Positions 1 through 6,127 of a DNA stretch of 9,432 bases are shown piece after piece. Each line of letters begins with the position of its first letter. The first letter of the stretch is position 1. The DNA is from Bryobacterales bacterium. Its GTDB lineage: Bacteria; Cyanobacteriota; Vampirovibrionia; Obscuribacterales; Obscuribacteraceae. A program made the translations under genes and the position numbers. Location: the NCBI GenBank assembly GCA_903970295.1, contig CAJCHQ010000267.1, positions 1 to 9,432 of the forward strand, in the 5' to 3' direction. The notes below the pieces were generated by a model. The model did no database searches. It had not been told where the DNA came from and saw only the letters and a list, made by a program, of their open reading frames with translations.

Positions 1-270
1 TGAGAGGAGCCGTCCCTAGTACGAGAGGACCAGGACGGACAGACCGCCAGTATACGAGTTATCACGCCAGTGGTAGACGCTCGGTAGCTGTGTCTGGAGC
101 GGATAAGTGCTGAAAGCATATAAGTACGAAGCCCACCTCAAGATGAGAAATCCCATAGAGTTAATCTAGTAAGGACCCCGGAAGACCACCGGGTTGATAG
201 GACGCAGGTGGAAGTGCCCCGCAAGGTAAGCATGCAGCTGAGCGTTACTAATTGTCCGAGGGCTTATCCA
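1..270 (+). rRNA. rrl: 23S ribosomal RNA, 3' end (partial)
   Basis: This is the last ~270 bases of a large-subunit rRNA; its 5' part lies outside the window. The universally conserved sarcin-ricin loop AGTACGAGAGGACC is at 18-31. The distance from it to the end of the closing-helix strand (GAGGGCTTATCC, 258-269) is about 238 bases, the same as in E. coli 23S. That closing helix normally pairs with the 5' end of 23S, so the mature 3' end is placed at about 268-270. The exact end cannot be fixed without the 5' partner strand. Seen directly: conserved motifs and spacing. Confidence 0.97.
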
Positions 271-489
271 ATATTGTTGGTGAGCCCGTCATAACGAAAG
301 AAGTGACGAACTCTAAAACGAATACGCTAATCGGATGCTAAGCATCCAACCTCAATGTGCAGTTTTCAGGGTACTGGTGAGGTCAAGAAAGCTTGACCCG
401 CGGTGCAAGACGAATAGCTCGTTTGCCCGCAATCATCAGAACCAAATACGGTATTGACACCACATATGGTGACCGTATACCCTAAAGGT
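271..489 (+). other. 23S-5S internal transcribed spacer with stacked hairpins, no tRNA
   Basis: The 220-base spacer has no tRNA-like cloverleaf. It holds several good stems: a short one around GGATGC/GCATCC (333-347); GTCAAG/CTTGAC with a 4-base loop (382-397); a ~12-pair stem at 400-430 (GCGG-GCAA-ACGA against TCGT-TTGC-CCGC with two bulges); and a nested stem at 446-478 (ATACGGT with ACCGTAT, enclosing CACCA/TGGTG). An outer AGAACC (438-443) can pair with GGTTCT (487-492), which runs into the 5S start. Such stems commonly serve as RNase III or RNase E/M5-type processing sites in rRNA precursors; that role is inferred. Confidence 0.7.
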
Positions 490-607
490 TCTTGGTGCCA
501 CCGCGACCGGAACACACCCGTTCCCATCCCGAACACGACGGTAAAGACGGTCAGCAGCGACAATACTTGGAGGGAGACTTCCCGGAAAGATAGCCCGGTG
601 CCAGGAG
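490..607 (+). rRNA. rrf: 5S ribosomal RNA
   Basis: This is a complete 5S rRNA of about 118 bases. The ends pair to form helix I: TTGGTGCC near 492-499 with GGTGCCAGG near 597-605. The conserved loop B/C region CCCATCCCGAACACG lies at 524-538, as expected for bacterial 5S. It follows the 23S end by ~220 bases in the usual 23S-5S order and is followed at once by an intrinsic terminator. The ends are uncertain by two or three bases because the closing stem can be extended through G-U pairs. Confidence 0.95.
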
Positions 608-611
608 TTAT

Positions 612-646
612 AAAAGCCGCAAGTGAATAGCTTGCGGCTTTTTTTT
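612..646 (+). terminator. Intrinsic terminator of the rrn operon, possibly bidirectional
   Basis: GCCGCAAG (616-623) pairs perfectly with CTTGCGGC (631-638) across a 7-base loop and is followed by eight T on the + strand. Flanking AAAA/TTTT extends the stem to 12 pairs. On the minus strand the same stem is followed by only TTTT then ATAA. The stop codon of the convergent gene at 649 lies three bases beyond the T run, so the hairpin may also end transcription arriving from the minus strand, less strongly. Confidence 0.93.
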
Positions 647-648
647 GT

Positions 649-1089
649 CTATTTATCTTGCGGAATTGTCGGCCAGCGCAATTTGAATGTCGGCGCGGCA
701 ATTCCTTTCTCACTCAGCCGATCTAACGCGGCCCGCCGCCAGGCTGGATTGATTTCCATGTCGCGCTCCAGGGCAGTACCGAGGCGTCGATAGTCGCCCA
801 ACCCACCGCTAAGCAGTCCTGGCAATTCTGTGCCCACACCCAACCAGGGAATGCCTTTTTTCAAAAAAGCGAAGCGCACTCCGCCATAAGTGGCTGCGGC
901 ACCAAGGACGATCAGCCCATCTTCTTTCCAGTGATGGCGCACTTGGTCGACAATTTGATCGGGCAATTCCGAACTTTCTTTCTTGGCCCAGCCGGCAAGG
1001 CTAGATACTTCGTCCTGCATTTTGCCCAAGGACAAAGTTGAAACTTCTGTCCCCGTCTCGCCAATTATGGTTTTAAGTGATTCAAACAT
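649..1089 (-). CDS. Hypothetical 146-residue protein with central hydrophobic segment
   Basis: I do not recognise this protein. It begins with ATG at 1087-1089 and ends in TAG beside the rrn terminator. The N-terminal ~50 residues are polar and probably helical. Residues ~58-95 are rich in Gly, Ala and Leu with a hydrophobic stretch (GLIVLGAAATYGG) that could be one membrane-associated helix. The C-terminal third is charged, ending LRWPTIPQDK. No signal peptide or catalytic motif is visible. It starts 60 bases after the binding-protein gene on the same strand with no clear terminator between, so it could be the last gene of that operon. No good Shine-Dalgarno sequence precedes the start. Its length and coherent composition argue that it is real. 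Confidence 0.7.
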   Translation of the reverse strand: MFESLKTIIGETGTEVSTLSLGKMQDEVSSLAGWAKKESSELPDQIVDQVRHHWKEDGLIVLGAAATYGGVRFAFLKKGIPWLGVGTELPGLLSGGLGDYRRLGTALERDMEINPAWRRAALDRLSEKGIAAPTFKLRWPTIPQDK

Positions 1090-1149
1090 GAGTCCATATT
1101 AAGACAACGAGCCGAATCGCTCCATGGTGAAATCACGCTTATCAGTGAC

Positions 1150-2004
1150 TTACTTGCGATACGGCTTGGCGACGCGCAAATAGCATCCGGCAAAGGGTTC
1201 GTACTTATCTATGATTTTGTCCAGGTCGCCGCCGCTATCGACCTCATCGAGCGTGGCATTAAACATCGCCTTAAATTTCTCCTCGCCGGAGTTGAACATA
1301 AAAACGTTGGGGAAAATTCTCAATGGTTTGCTCGGAGTAATATTTTGAACGGCATTTTTGTTATGTTTAGCAAACGACCAAACCATAGATGGTTCAGCAA
1401 AAGTGATGTCGGCTTTTCCGGAAGACACGCTGAGCAGAAGATCGGATGGCGACGACATTTGCGGCAGAGAAAATTTCTTTGCCAGCGGGTAATCCGCATT
1501 GGCGATCATCACCGCCATCTCACCATCCAGCGTGGCGATTTTGAACTTCGGATTATTTAGATCTTTGAGCGAAGAATCGAGTCGCTTGTCTCCGGTTTTC
1601 ACATACGCATTGACAACACTGTAGCAAAGTGGGCGACTGAAATCACCCACGCGAGCGCGGCTAGCATTAGCCCAAACCGGGCAAGCGATAATGTCATAGC
1701 GATTTGTTTTAAGGCCCTCGATCATCGTTCCCCAAGACACTTCTTCTTTCATTTCGAGCTGCAATCCCAATTTTGTTGCAGCCAATAAGAGGGCGTCGTA
1801 TCCGATACCGGAAAATTTCTTGGTGTTGGGATCTCTCATGAGGAGCGGAAAATAAATGAGGTATCCCGCGCGCAGCTTGCCGCTTTTAAGCACTCGATCG
1901 TAAAGTCCGTCAGCAAGCGCAGCTGAAGACTGGCTTGCAGCCAGCAAAAGCAGCAAGAGCGAGGACACGATCTTATTTAGAAACGCCTTAGTGGTTACGC
2001 GCAT
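1150..2004 (-). CDS. ABC transporter substrate-binding protein, family 3 (polar amino acid type)
   Basis: This is a periplasmic or extracytoplasmic solute-binding protein that would capture a small polar solute, most likely an amino acid, and hand it to the neighbouring permease. Residues 1-31 form a signal peptide: basic start, a long Leu-rich core, and Ala-rich cleavage region (SSAALA before DGLYD). The mature part has SBP_bac_3 features: KSGKLRAGYLIYFPLL near the N-terminus, FSGIGYDALLLAATKLG, the WGTMIEGLKTNRYDIIACPV segment and VGDFSRPLCYS. The 284-residue length is normal. ATG at 2002-2004 is preceded by GGAG four bases upstream and lies 9 bases after the ATPase stop, which supports co-transcription. 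There is no lipobox Cys, so a soluble protein in a diderm is favoured. The substrate cannot be told from sequence alone. Confidence 0.9.
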   Translation of the reverse strand: MRVTTKAFLNKIVSSLLLLLLAASQSSAALADGLYDRVLKSGKLRAGYLIYFPLLMRDPNTKKFSGIGYDALLLAATKLGLQLEMKEEVSWGTMIEGLKTNRYDIIACPVWANASRARVGDFSRPLCYSVVNAYVKTGDKRLDSSLKDLNNPKFKIATLDGEMAVMIANADYPLAKKFSLPQMSSPSDLLLSVSSGKADITFAEPSMVWSFAKHNKNAVQNITPSKPLRIFPNVFMFNSGEEKFKAMFNATLDEVDSGGDLDKIIDKYEPFAGCYLRVAKPYRK

Positions 2005-2013
2005 AAAGCTCCG

Positions 2014-2814
2014 TCAGGATGCTAGTTCTGCCAGAGCCAGAAAATTCTTGACTCGTTCATGTCGAGGCTGCGTGAGCAACTCTTTGCCGCCACTTTCCAG
2101 GACCTGACCCTTATCCATGAAGACTACCGTGTCAGCTGCATCGCGGGCGAAATGCAATAGATGCGTAATCAGCAAAATGCCCATGCCGTGATCGCGCATC
2201 TTTTTCAACTCCGAAAGAATAAGAGCGATTTGCTCCACATCAAGCGATGAAGTAATTTCGTCCAGCAAAATATATTTCGGATTGAGCACCATCGCCCTGA
2301 CGAGAGCCGCCCGCTGACGCTGTCCCAGCGACGCCTGATTAGGATATTTATCGATGAAGGTAGCCATCTGAAAACGGTCGAGCAAATGACCAAGATATGA
2401 TCTCTTTGTTTGATCGATGCACTTGCCTAATGGGAGCATGATGTTCTCTCTCAAGGTCAGATGCGGCCACAGAAACAACTGTTGAAATACAACCGTGACC
2501 TTCGGCCAGGGAGCAATTAATTGTTGTTTTCGCCCAGAGGGAAAATCGAAATTCACTCCATCAATCGACAATCGGCCTGAGTCTGGAAGCTCCACCAGGG
2601 ATAGCGCCTTCAATAGAGTAGTCTTGCCAGCACCACTTGGTCCGATCAGCGCTGTGATCTCTCCAGGTCGAACGACGATGTCAACTCCAGACAGAACCAA
2701 TTGCTTATTTCTGCTTTTGGTAATGCCGACAGCAGCAAGTTCTTCAGGCAAGAAGACTGTTGATTGACAATCTATCTCTCCGACAGATCGCGAGTGTATT
2801 TGTTGCGCAGCCAT
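2014..2814 (-). CDS. ABC transporter ATP-binding protein, amino acid importer type
   Basis: This cytoplasmic ATPase would power the importer encoded around it. Numbering from the chosen ATG, it has Walker A GPSGAGKTT (58-66), Q-loop VVFQQ (Q111/Q112), a signature ASLGQRQR (161-168), Walker B YILLDE (181-186) and switch His in LLITH (H218). The signature departs from LSGGQ in its first positions (S-L-G-Q) but keeps the Gly-Gln. Length (266) is slightly above the ~240-250 usual for GlnQ/HisP-like proteins because of a ~30-residue N-terminal lead. A longer frame could start at a TTG (2841), but the ATG at 2812-2814 has GGAG seven bases upstream and is preferred. A still later start is possible. 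The 5' end overlaps the permease gene by 43 bases. Confidence 0.93.
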   Translation of the reverse strand: MAAQQIHSRSVGEIDCQSTVFLPEELAAVGITKSRNKQLVLSGVDIVVRPGEITALIGPSGAGKTTLLKALSLVELPDSGRLSIDGVNFDFPSGRKQQLIAPWPKVTVVFQQLFLWPHLTLRENIMLPLGKCIDQTKRSYLGHLLDRFQMATFIDKYPNQASLGQRQRAALVRAMVLNPKYILLDEITSSLDVEQIALILSELKKMRDHGMGILLITHLLHFARDAADTVVFMDKGQVLESGGKELLTQPRHERVKNFLALAELAS

Positions 2815-3437
2815 AAAGCAGCTCCGTTGAGCGGTAAACAAACGAAAAGAAAGAGCACCCCGAGCGATGTATAAATTTCGACAGGACGATAAATGGTGGC
2901 GTTGATTCTTTGAGCGGTGTGAAAGACTTCGTCGACCGAAATCAAGCTGGCGAATAAAGTCGCTTGCAAGATAGCAACCTGGGCCATCAACAAGCCGGGC
3001 AAGATCTGTCTAAGAATTAGCGGGAACTGAATCCGTGTCAGTATCTGCATTTTCGCGATTCCGCAAACTTGTGCAGCGACTAAATATTCATTTGGAAAAT
3101 CACGTAACACGCGTCTGACGATTTCCGAAACTGTAAAAATATTGACGATCGAGAGTGTCACTGCCGCCGTTATGAACGGGTCGATTACGATATTCAGCAA
3201 AGCTTGCAAGGGGTAATGCAGCCAAAATAAAAAGACGAGCATAGGCACTCCTGAGAGTGCAAAGGCAATCGTTGCCAGCGCCCACCCGAACAACTTCGGA
3301 AATTTCGCGCCGAGTGTGCCAAAAATTATGCCGAGAATAATGCCAGTGAGCCAGACAATCGAGGCCAATTTCAGTGTCTCAGCCAGTCCACTAATCAGCG
3401 CCTCGCCGTACTGAGCAAAGATATCGAAGACAGTCAT
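2772..3437 (-). CDS. ABC transporter permease, His/Glu/Gln/Arg family
   Basis: This is the membrane-spanning subunit of the importer. It has about five hydrophobic segments (roughly residues 22-43, 55-72, 88-108, 146-165 and 189-210). The cytoplasmic EAA-type coupling loop at residues 117-139 (EYLVAAQVCG followed ten residues later by IQFP) is where this family contacts the ATPase. The N-terminal ISGLAETLKLASIVWL is typical of GlnP/HisM-like permeases. At 221 residues the length is normal. The ATG at 3435-3437 has only a weak purine stretch before it. As first gene of the set it probably carries the operon promoter upstream. Only one permease is present, so the membrane part would be a homodimer (inference). 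Confidence 0.92.
   Translation of the reverse strand: MTVFDIFAQYGEALISGLAETLKLASIVWLTGIILGIIFGTLGAKFPKLFGWALATIAFALSGVPMLVFLFWLHYPLQALLNIVIDPFITAAVTLSIVNIFTVSEIVRRVLRDFPNEYLVAAQVCGIAKMQILTRIQFPLILRQILPGLLMAQVAILQATLFASLISVDEVFHTAQRINATIYRPVEIYTSLGVLFLFVCLPLNGAALWLRNKYTRDLSER
2822..2825 (-). promoter_or_regulatory. Ribosome binding site deciding the ATPase start
   Basis: The minus strand reads GGAG here, seven bases before the ATG at 2812-2814. The alternative TTG start at 2841 has no comparable purine-rich site in the preceding 15 bases. This site lies inside the 3' end of the permease gene, so translation of the two genes is probably coupled. Confidence 0.6.
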
Positions 3438-3485
3438 ACTCGAATCATTCTCGGAAATCCACTCTGCACTGGGTTGTGGATCTCC

Positions 3486-3514
3486 AATTTAATATTGTTG
3501 GCGTGCCTCAGCAA
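3486..3514 (-). promoter_or_regulatory. Candidate sigma70-type promoter for the ABC importer operon
   Basis: On the minus strand TTGCTG (3509-3514) is followed after exactly 17 bases by TAAATT (3486-3491), a weak match to -35 and -10 hexamers (3/6 and 4/6). It lies ~50 bases upstream of the permease ATG, in the only intergenic gap ahead of the operon. Matches this loose arise often by chance. Confidence 0.3.
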
Positions 3515-3576
3515 TGGTGAAAGTACGCGAACCACAGTTAGTAAGCGGCTTGATGGGAGGCTTAATGGCATAGCGA

Positions 3577-3610
3577 GAGACCGGCGCTTATAGAGCTGAG
3601 CGCCGGCCTC
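3577..3610 (-). terminator. GC-rich hairpin downstream of the small exported protein gene
   Basis: CCGGCGCT (3581-3588) pairs perfectly with AGCGCCGG (3599-3606) across a 10-base loop, and GAG/CTC beyond one mismatch extends it. It lies ~30 bases past the stop of the minus-strand gene at 3642 and ahead of the importer genes. No T run follows on either strand, so it is not a canonical intrinsic terminator. It may block or attenuate read-through, or stabilise an mRNA 3' end. Confidence 0.5.
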
Positions 3611-3641
3611 TGCAGGGATACTTATTTTTTCTGTGGTTCGA

Positions 3642-3995
3642 TTAGAACACAGCCTTGAATGCTTCTTTTGCCGCTTTAGCACCTACTCCGACACCGACTT
3701 TTGCGCTGCGATCGCCGAGACCGACTGCGCCTTTGCCGACTTGTTCGGTGCCAGATTGATCTCGATAATACCGTCTCGGTGCTCCGGAATATATCGCTGC
3801 AGGGGTCGAATACGCTGGCGACGGACCGGCGTAGGCTGGTGCATAGCCTTGATTGTAAGGATTACCGTAGTTGCCTGATTGATAGTCAGTGTACTGGCGA
3901 ACTGTGTAGTCTGCGGCTTGGGCAGGTACAACGTGTGAGCATGCTGCAACGGTGACGACGGCCGCGAGGATAGGTTTTATAAGTAGTGGTTTCAT
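3642..3995 (-). CDS. Small exported Tyr/Pro/Gly-rich protein, hypothetical
   Basis: This 117-residue protein is not one I recognise. It starts with an N-terminal export signal: MKPLLIK, a hydrophobic core, then VAAC at 16-19, which fits a lipobox, and also VPAQA at 23-27, which fits a signal peptidase I site. Both lipoprotein and secreted forms are therefore possible. The mature part to about residue 75 is low-complexity, rich in Tyr, Pro, Gly, Ala and Ser (repeated Y-containing steps such as YGNPYNQGYAPAYAG). The C-terminal ~40 residues are Gly/Ala/Lys/Val rich (GAVGLGD, VGVGVGAKAAKEAF). The start is well supported by AGGAG seven bases before the ATG. It is 116 bases downstream of the HAD gene on the same strand. 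A cell-envelope role is a guess from composition. Confidence 0.8.
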   Translation of the reverse strand: MKPLLIKPILAAVVTVAACSHVVPAQAADYTVRQYTDYQSGNYGNPYNQGYAPAYAGPSPAYSTPAAIYSGAPRRYYRDQSGTEQVGKGAVGLGDRSAKVGVGVGAKAAKEAFKAVF

Positions 3996-4111
3996 TTCTT
4001 CTCTCCTAACACAGATTGCATGGACGCAGGTTTATCAGCCTGGTTGCAAAAAACACCCGGGCTCGAGTTTCATTTGTTACAAGAACCGAATGCAAGCCCC
4101 CAGATTTCACT

Positions 4112-5149
4112 CTAGTGCCAGGTCACTTTTTGCAGCAAAGTTGTCAGGTTGATCGGCGATACCAACTCGAGGTCAGGCAATATTTTCTGGGGCGGCACTG
4201 CTCTGTACCATTTAGCCTGAGCGGTTAACATTCCTCGACGTTTAGCATGCGCCACGTCTTCGATCGGATGATCGCCAGTCATCAGCAGCTTGTGCGGTGC
4301 TTCGTCCAGGGCCCTGATGAGCAAATCATAGCCTTTGCCATTTGTTTTTCGATTCTCGGGCAATTCGACCACTGCCACACCAGATTTGCCGGGTCGAAGC
4401 AAACCGCTACCAGAAGAATCTTCGAATGCATTCTGTCCGACTGTGAAAATCTGGTCGAAGTATTGAGTCAAACCGGCACCATGAAGCTTCTCAAGGGTTC
4501 TGGCTGGAGAGCCGGCCGTAAAGACGTGGATTGGCTTACCCTGACTGCGTAATGTATCGAGCAACTCGATTGTCTCAGGACTCGGTTTGAGCGCCTCATA
4601 AAAAGCCGCTTGAGAGACTTTGGCCACAGAGGGGAAGCGTTTATTCAGATCGACTCCGGGAAAAACTTCCTGCAATGGTTCAATCAGATCCAAACGATTC
4701 CAATAATAAGGACTGGCCAACCGCTCTTCAGTGTGATCCATTGCGCCGGCGATAAATTCATGTGACAAGCCGGTCTCCTGCACTAACTGATTGTGCATCG
4801 CTTCACGCAATGCTGGTACGGCTTTACTTGTATCCACTAAAGTGCGGTCGAGATCGAAAATAAAATGCTTTACCGCTCGCAAACGCTCGATCAGATCGCC
4901 ATTTTTGGCTTCTGCTCCGACCTCTTCGGCAACCGCTACAGAACCTTTGACGACCTTGATCAGCTCAGGCAACTTATTGCGCGTAGCGAAAACTGCTGCC
5001 GCACCGCCTAAGAAAAGACCGTATGATATAACGTGCTTGCGATCGTGGTGCTTGAAAATGTCTGTGAAAGAGATATCCGGTATGTGAGCGAAGCTTTCCA
5101 TACGCGTCGTGAACGAATCTGATTTTTCAAATTCACTCGTATTTGCCAC
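4112..5149 (-). CDS. HAD-superfamily hydrolase with N-terminal hydrophobic extension
   Basis: This is a probable phosphatase or related hydrolase of the haloacid dehalogenase superfamily. The core begins at ~residue 94 with motif I FDLDRTLVDT (nucleophile D99, general acid/base D101). Motif II is VFTAGSP (T211), a candidate motif III Lys is K272, and motif IV is TGDHPIEDV (D293, D298). A helical cap of about 80 residues lies between motifs I and II. The first ~90 residues are not part of the HAD fold. They contain a Gly/Ala-rich hydrophobic stretch at ~40-56 (YGLFLGGAAAVFA), possibly one membrane anchor. The start is a GTG at 5147-5149, eleven bases from a perfect AAGGAGG. Met17 is an alternative but has no such site. 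The substrate is unknown. Confidence 0.85.
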   Translation of the reverse strand: MANTSEFEKSDSFTTRMESFAHIPDISFTDIFKHHDRKHVISYGLFLGGAAAVFATRNKLPELIKVVKGSVAVAEEVGAEAKNGDLIERLRAVKHFIFDLDRTLVDTSKAVPALREAMHNQLVQETGLSHEFIAGAMDHTEERLASPYYWNRLDLIEPLQEVFPGVDLNKRFPSVAKVSQAAFYEALKPSPETIELLDTLRSQGKPIHVFTAGSPARTLEKLHGAGLTQYFDQIFTVGQNAFEDSSGSGLLRPGKSGVAVVELPENRKTNGKGYDLLIRALDEAPHKLLMTGDHPIEDVAHAKRRGMLTAQAKWYRAVPPQKILPDLELVSPINLTTLLQKVTWH

Positions 5150-5334
5150 GGTACATTAGGCCTCCTTGCCCGCATCAATACCTTAATCAATGCTCCGACG
5201 GTGTAAATGGGGGTTCTACTAAAGGCGTCGTAGGATTAACGCCCGTGGGCATAACAAACATGCCGAGAATCAACTCAAGCACTAACTTAAAATAGACAAC
5301 TTGGGACACGCGAATTGAAATAGGCAAGGCGAAT
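5150..5334. other. Divergent intergenic region between HAD and TPR genes
   Basis: This 185-base gap must carry the promoters of both divergent genes. A -10-like TAAAAT lies on the + strand at 5288-5293 without a recognisable -35 element. On the minus strand the matches are equally poor. No operator-like palindrome stands out. Confidence 0.4.
5161..5167 (-). promoter_or_regulatory. Strong Shine-Dalgarno upstream of the HAD gene
   Basis: The minus strand reads AAGGAGG, a full anti-SD match. It sits four bases before an out-of-frame ATG (5154-5156) that opens a 7-codon ORF ending in TGA at 5133-5135, and eleven bases before the in-frame GTG (5147-5149) of the HAD gene. Ribosomes could use either start. 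Confidence 0.6.
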
Positions 5335-6126
5335 TTGAAATACGCTGATCGAAAAGGTGGGAAGGTGATACTGCGCAACGACAAAAATTCTCTGTGTGTT
5401 GCATACTTGCTTTCGATGTTTGCAATTGCGCTTGGAATTACGCTTGGACTGGCAGCCTGCACCACGTCGACGCCAAAAAGCCAGGACGACAGCCAAACCT
5501 TATACAAGCACGGGGTCGAGCAAGCTTTGCACGGTGACAGCAAAGGGGCAATTCGAGACTTCGATCGATGTTTGAAATTAGATGCCAACGACGAAAAATC
5601 TTATTTCAGCCGCGGCAATGCAAAGCTCGCATTGAGCGATTATTCCGGTGCAATCGCTGATTACAACGAGGCTCTGCGTCTAGACCCCAATTACGAAGCG
5701 GCCTACACCAATCGCGGTGGTGCCAAATTCTATTTGGGCGACTGTGCCGGAGCAATTGCAGATTATGGTGAAGTGATTCGGCTCAATCCGAAAGATGCCA
5801 ATGCCTACAACAATAGAGGCAATGCCAGAGCAAAATCGAAAAATTATGCAGAGGCGATCGCCGATTATAACCAGGCACTAACCTTGCATCCTAAGTGGGC
5901 GGACACTGAATGCAATCGCGCCGAGTCAGAGTTCAAATCAGCCAAATACAATCAAGCCTTGACTGATTTGAACAATGCCATCGAACTCGACCCAAAGGGC
6001 TGCAAGGGAGAGGCTTTTTACTTTCGCGCCAAAGTTTACGATCGGCTCGGCAAAAAAGAACTGGCCGAAAGTGATCGCGCACAAGTGAAGCTGCAACAAT
6101 TCAAACCTGAACCTGGAGACGAGTGA
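5335..6126 (+). CDS. TPR-repeat lipoprotein
   Basis: This is an exported scaffold protein expected to bind partner proteins or peptides in the envelope. The N-terminal hydrophobic segment (about residues 20-41) ends in the lipobox LAAC with the acylated Cys at 42, so a lipoprotein is predicted. Six tandem 34-residue tetratricopeptide repeats follow from ~54 to ~257, in good register: each has a G/A at the turn, an A-I-x-D-Y/F-type second helix (SGAIADYNEALRLDP, AGAIADYGEVIRLNP, AEAIADYNQALTLHP) and a closing D/N-P. The last repeat is the most degenerate. The track start is TTG (5335), with AAGG five bases upstream. A GTG at 5365 with AGGTGG four bases upstream is an equally good alternative and gives a more normal signal peptide. 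The gene converges on 6128-6577 with one base between stops. Confidence 0.9.
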   Translation: MKYADRKGGKVILRNDKNSLCVAYLLSMFAIALGITLGLAACTTSTPKSQDDSQTLYKHGVEQALHGDSKGAIRDFDRCLKLDANDEKSYFSRGNAKLALSDYSGAIADYNEALRLDPNYEAAYTNRGGAKFYLGDCAGAIADYGEVIRLNPKDANAYNNRGNARAKSKNYAEAIADYNQALTLHPKWADTECNRAESEFKSAKYNQALTDLNNAIELDPKGCKGEAFYFRAKVYDRLGKKELAESDRAQVKLQQFKPEPGDE

Positions 6127-6127
6127 G

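Noticed and set aside
366..713. 115-residue minus-strand ORF over the 5S region
   Set aside because: It lies across the 23S-5S spacer, the 5S gene and the terminator, so it is a chance ORF in RNA-coding DNA.
269..3501. AATATTGTTGG found both after the 23S end (~269-280) and in the permease leader (~3491-3501)
   Set aside because: The match is 11 bases in AT-rich DNA with different flanks, so a shared regulatory element is not supported.
3434..3682. 82-residue minus-strand ORF whose TGA overlaps the permease ATG
   Set aside because: The ATGA junction looks like coupling, but its start lies inside the exported-protein gene, it reads through the GC-rich hairpin, has no ribosome binding site, and its Arg/Ser/Leu-rich sequence looks random.
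3683..3955. Several overlapping ORFs on both strands over the small exported-protein gene
   Set aside because: Only the 3642-3995 frame has a signal peptide and a strong ribosome binding site.
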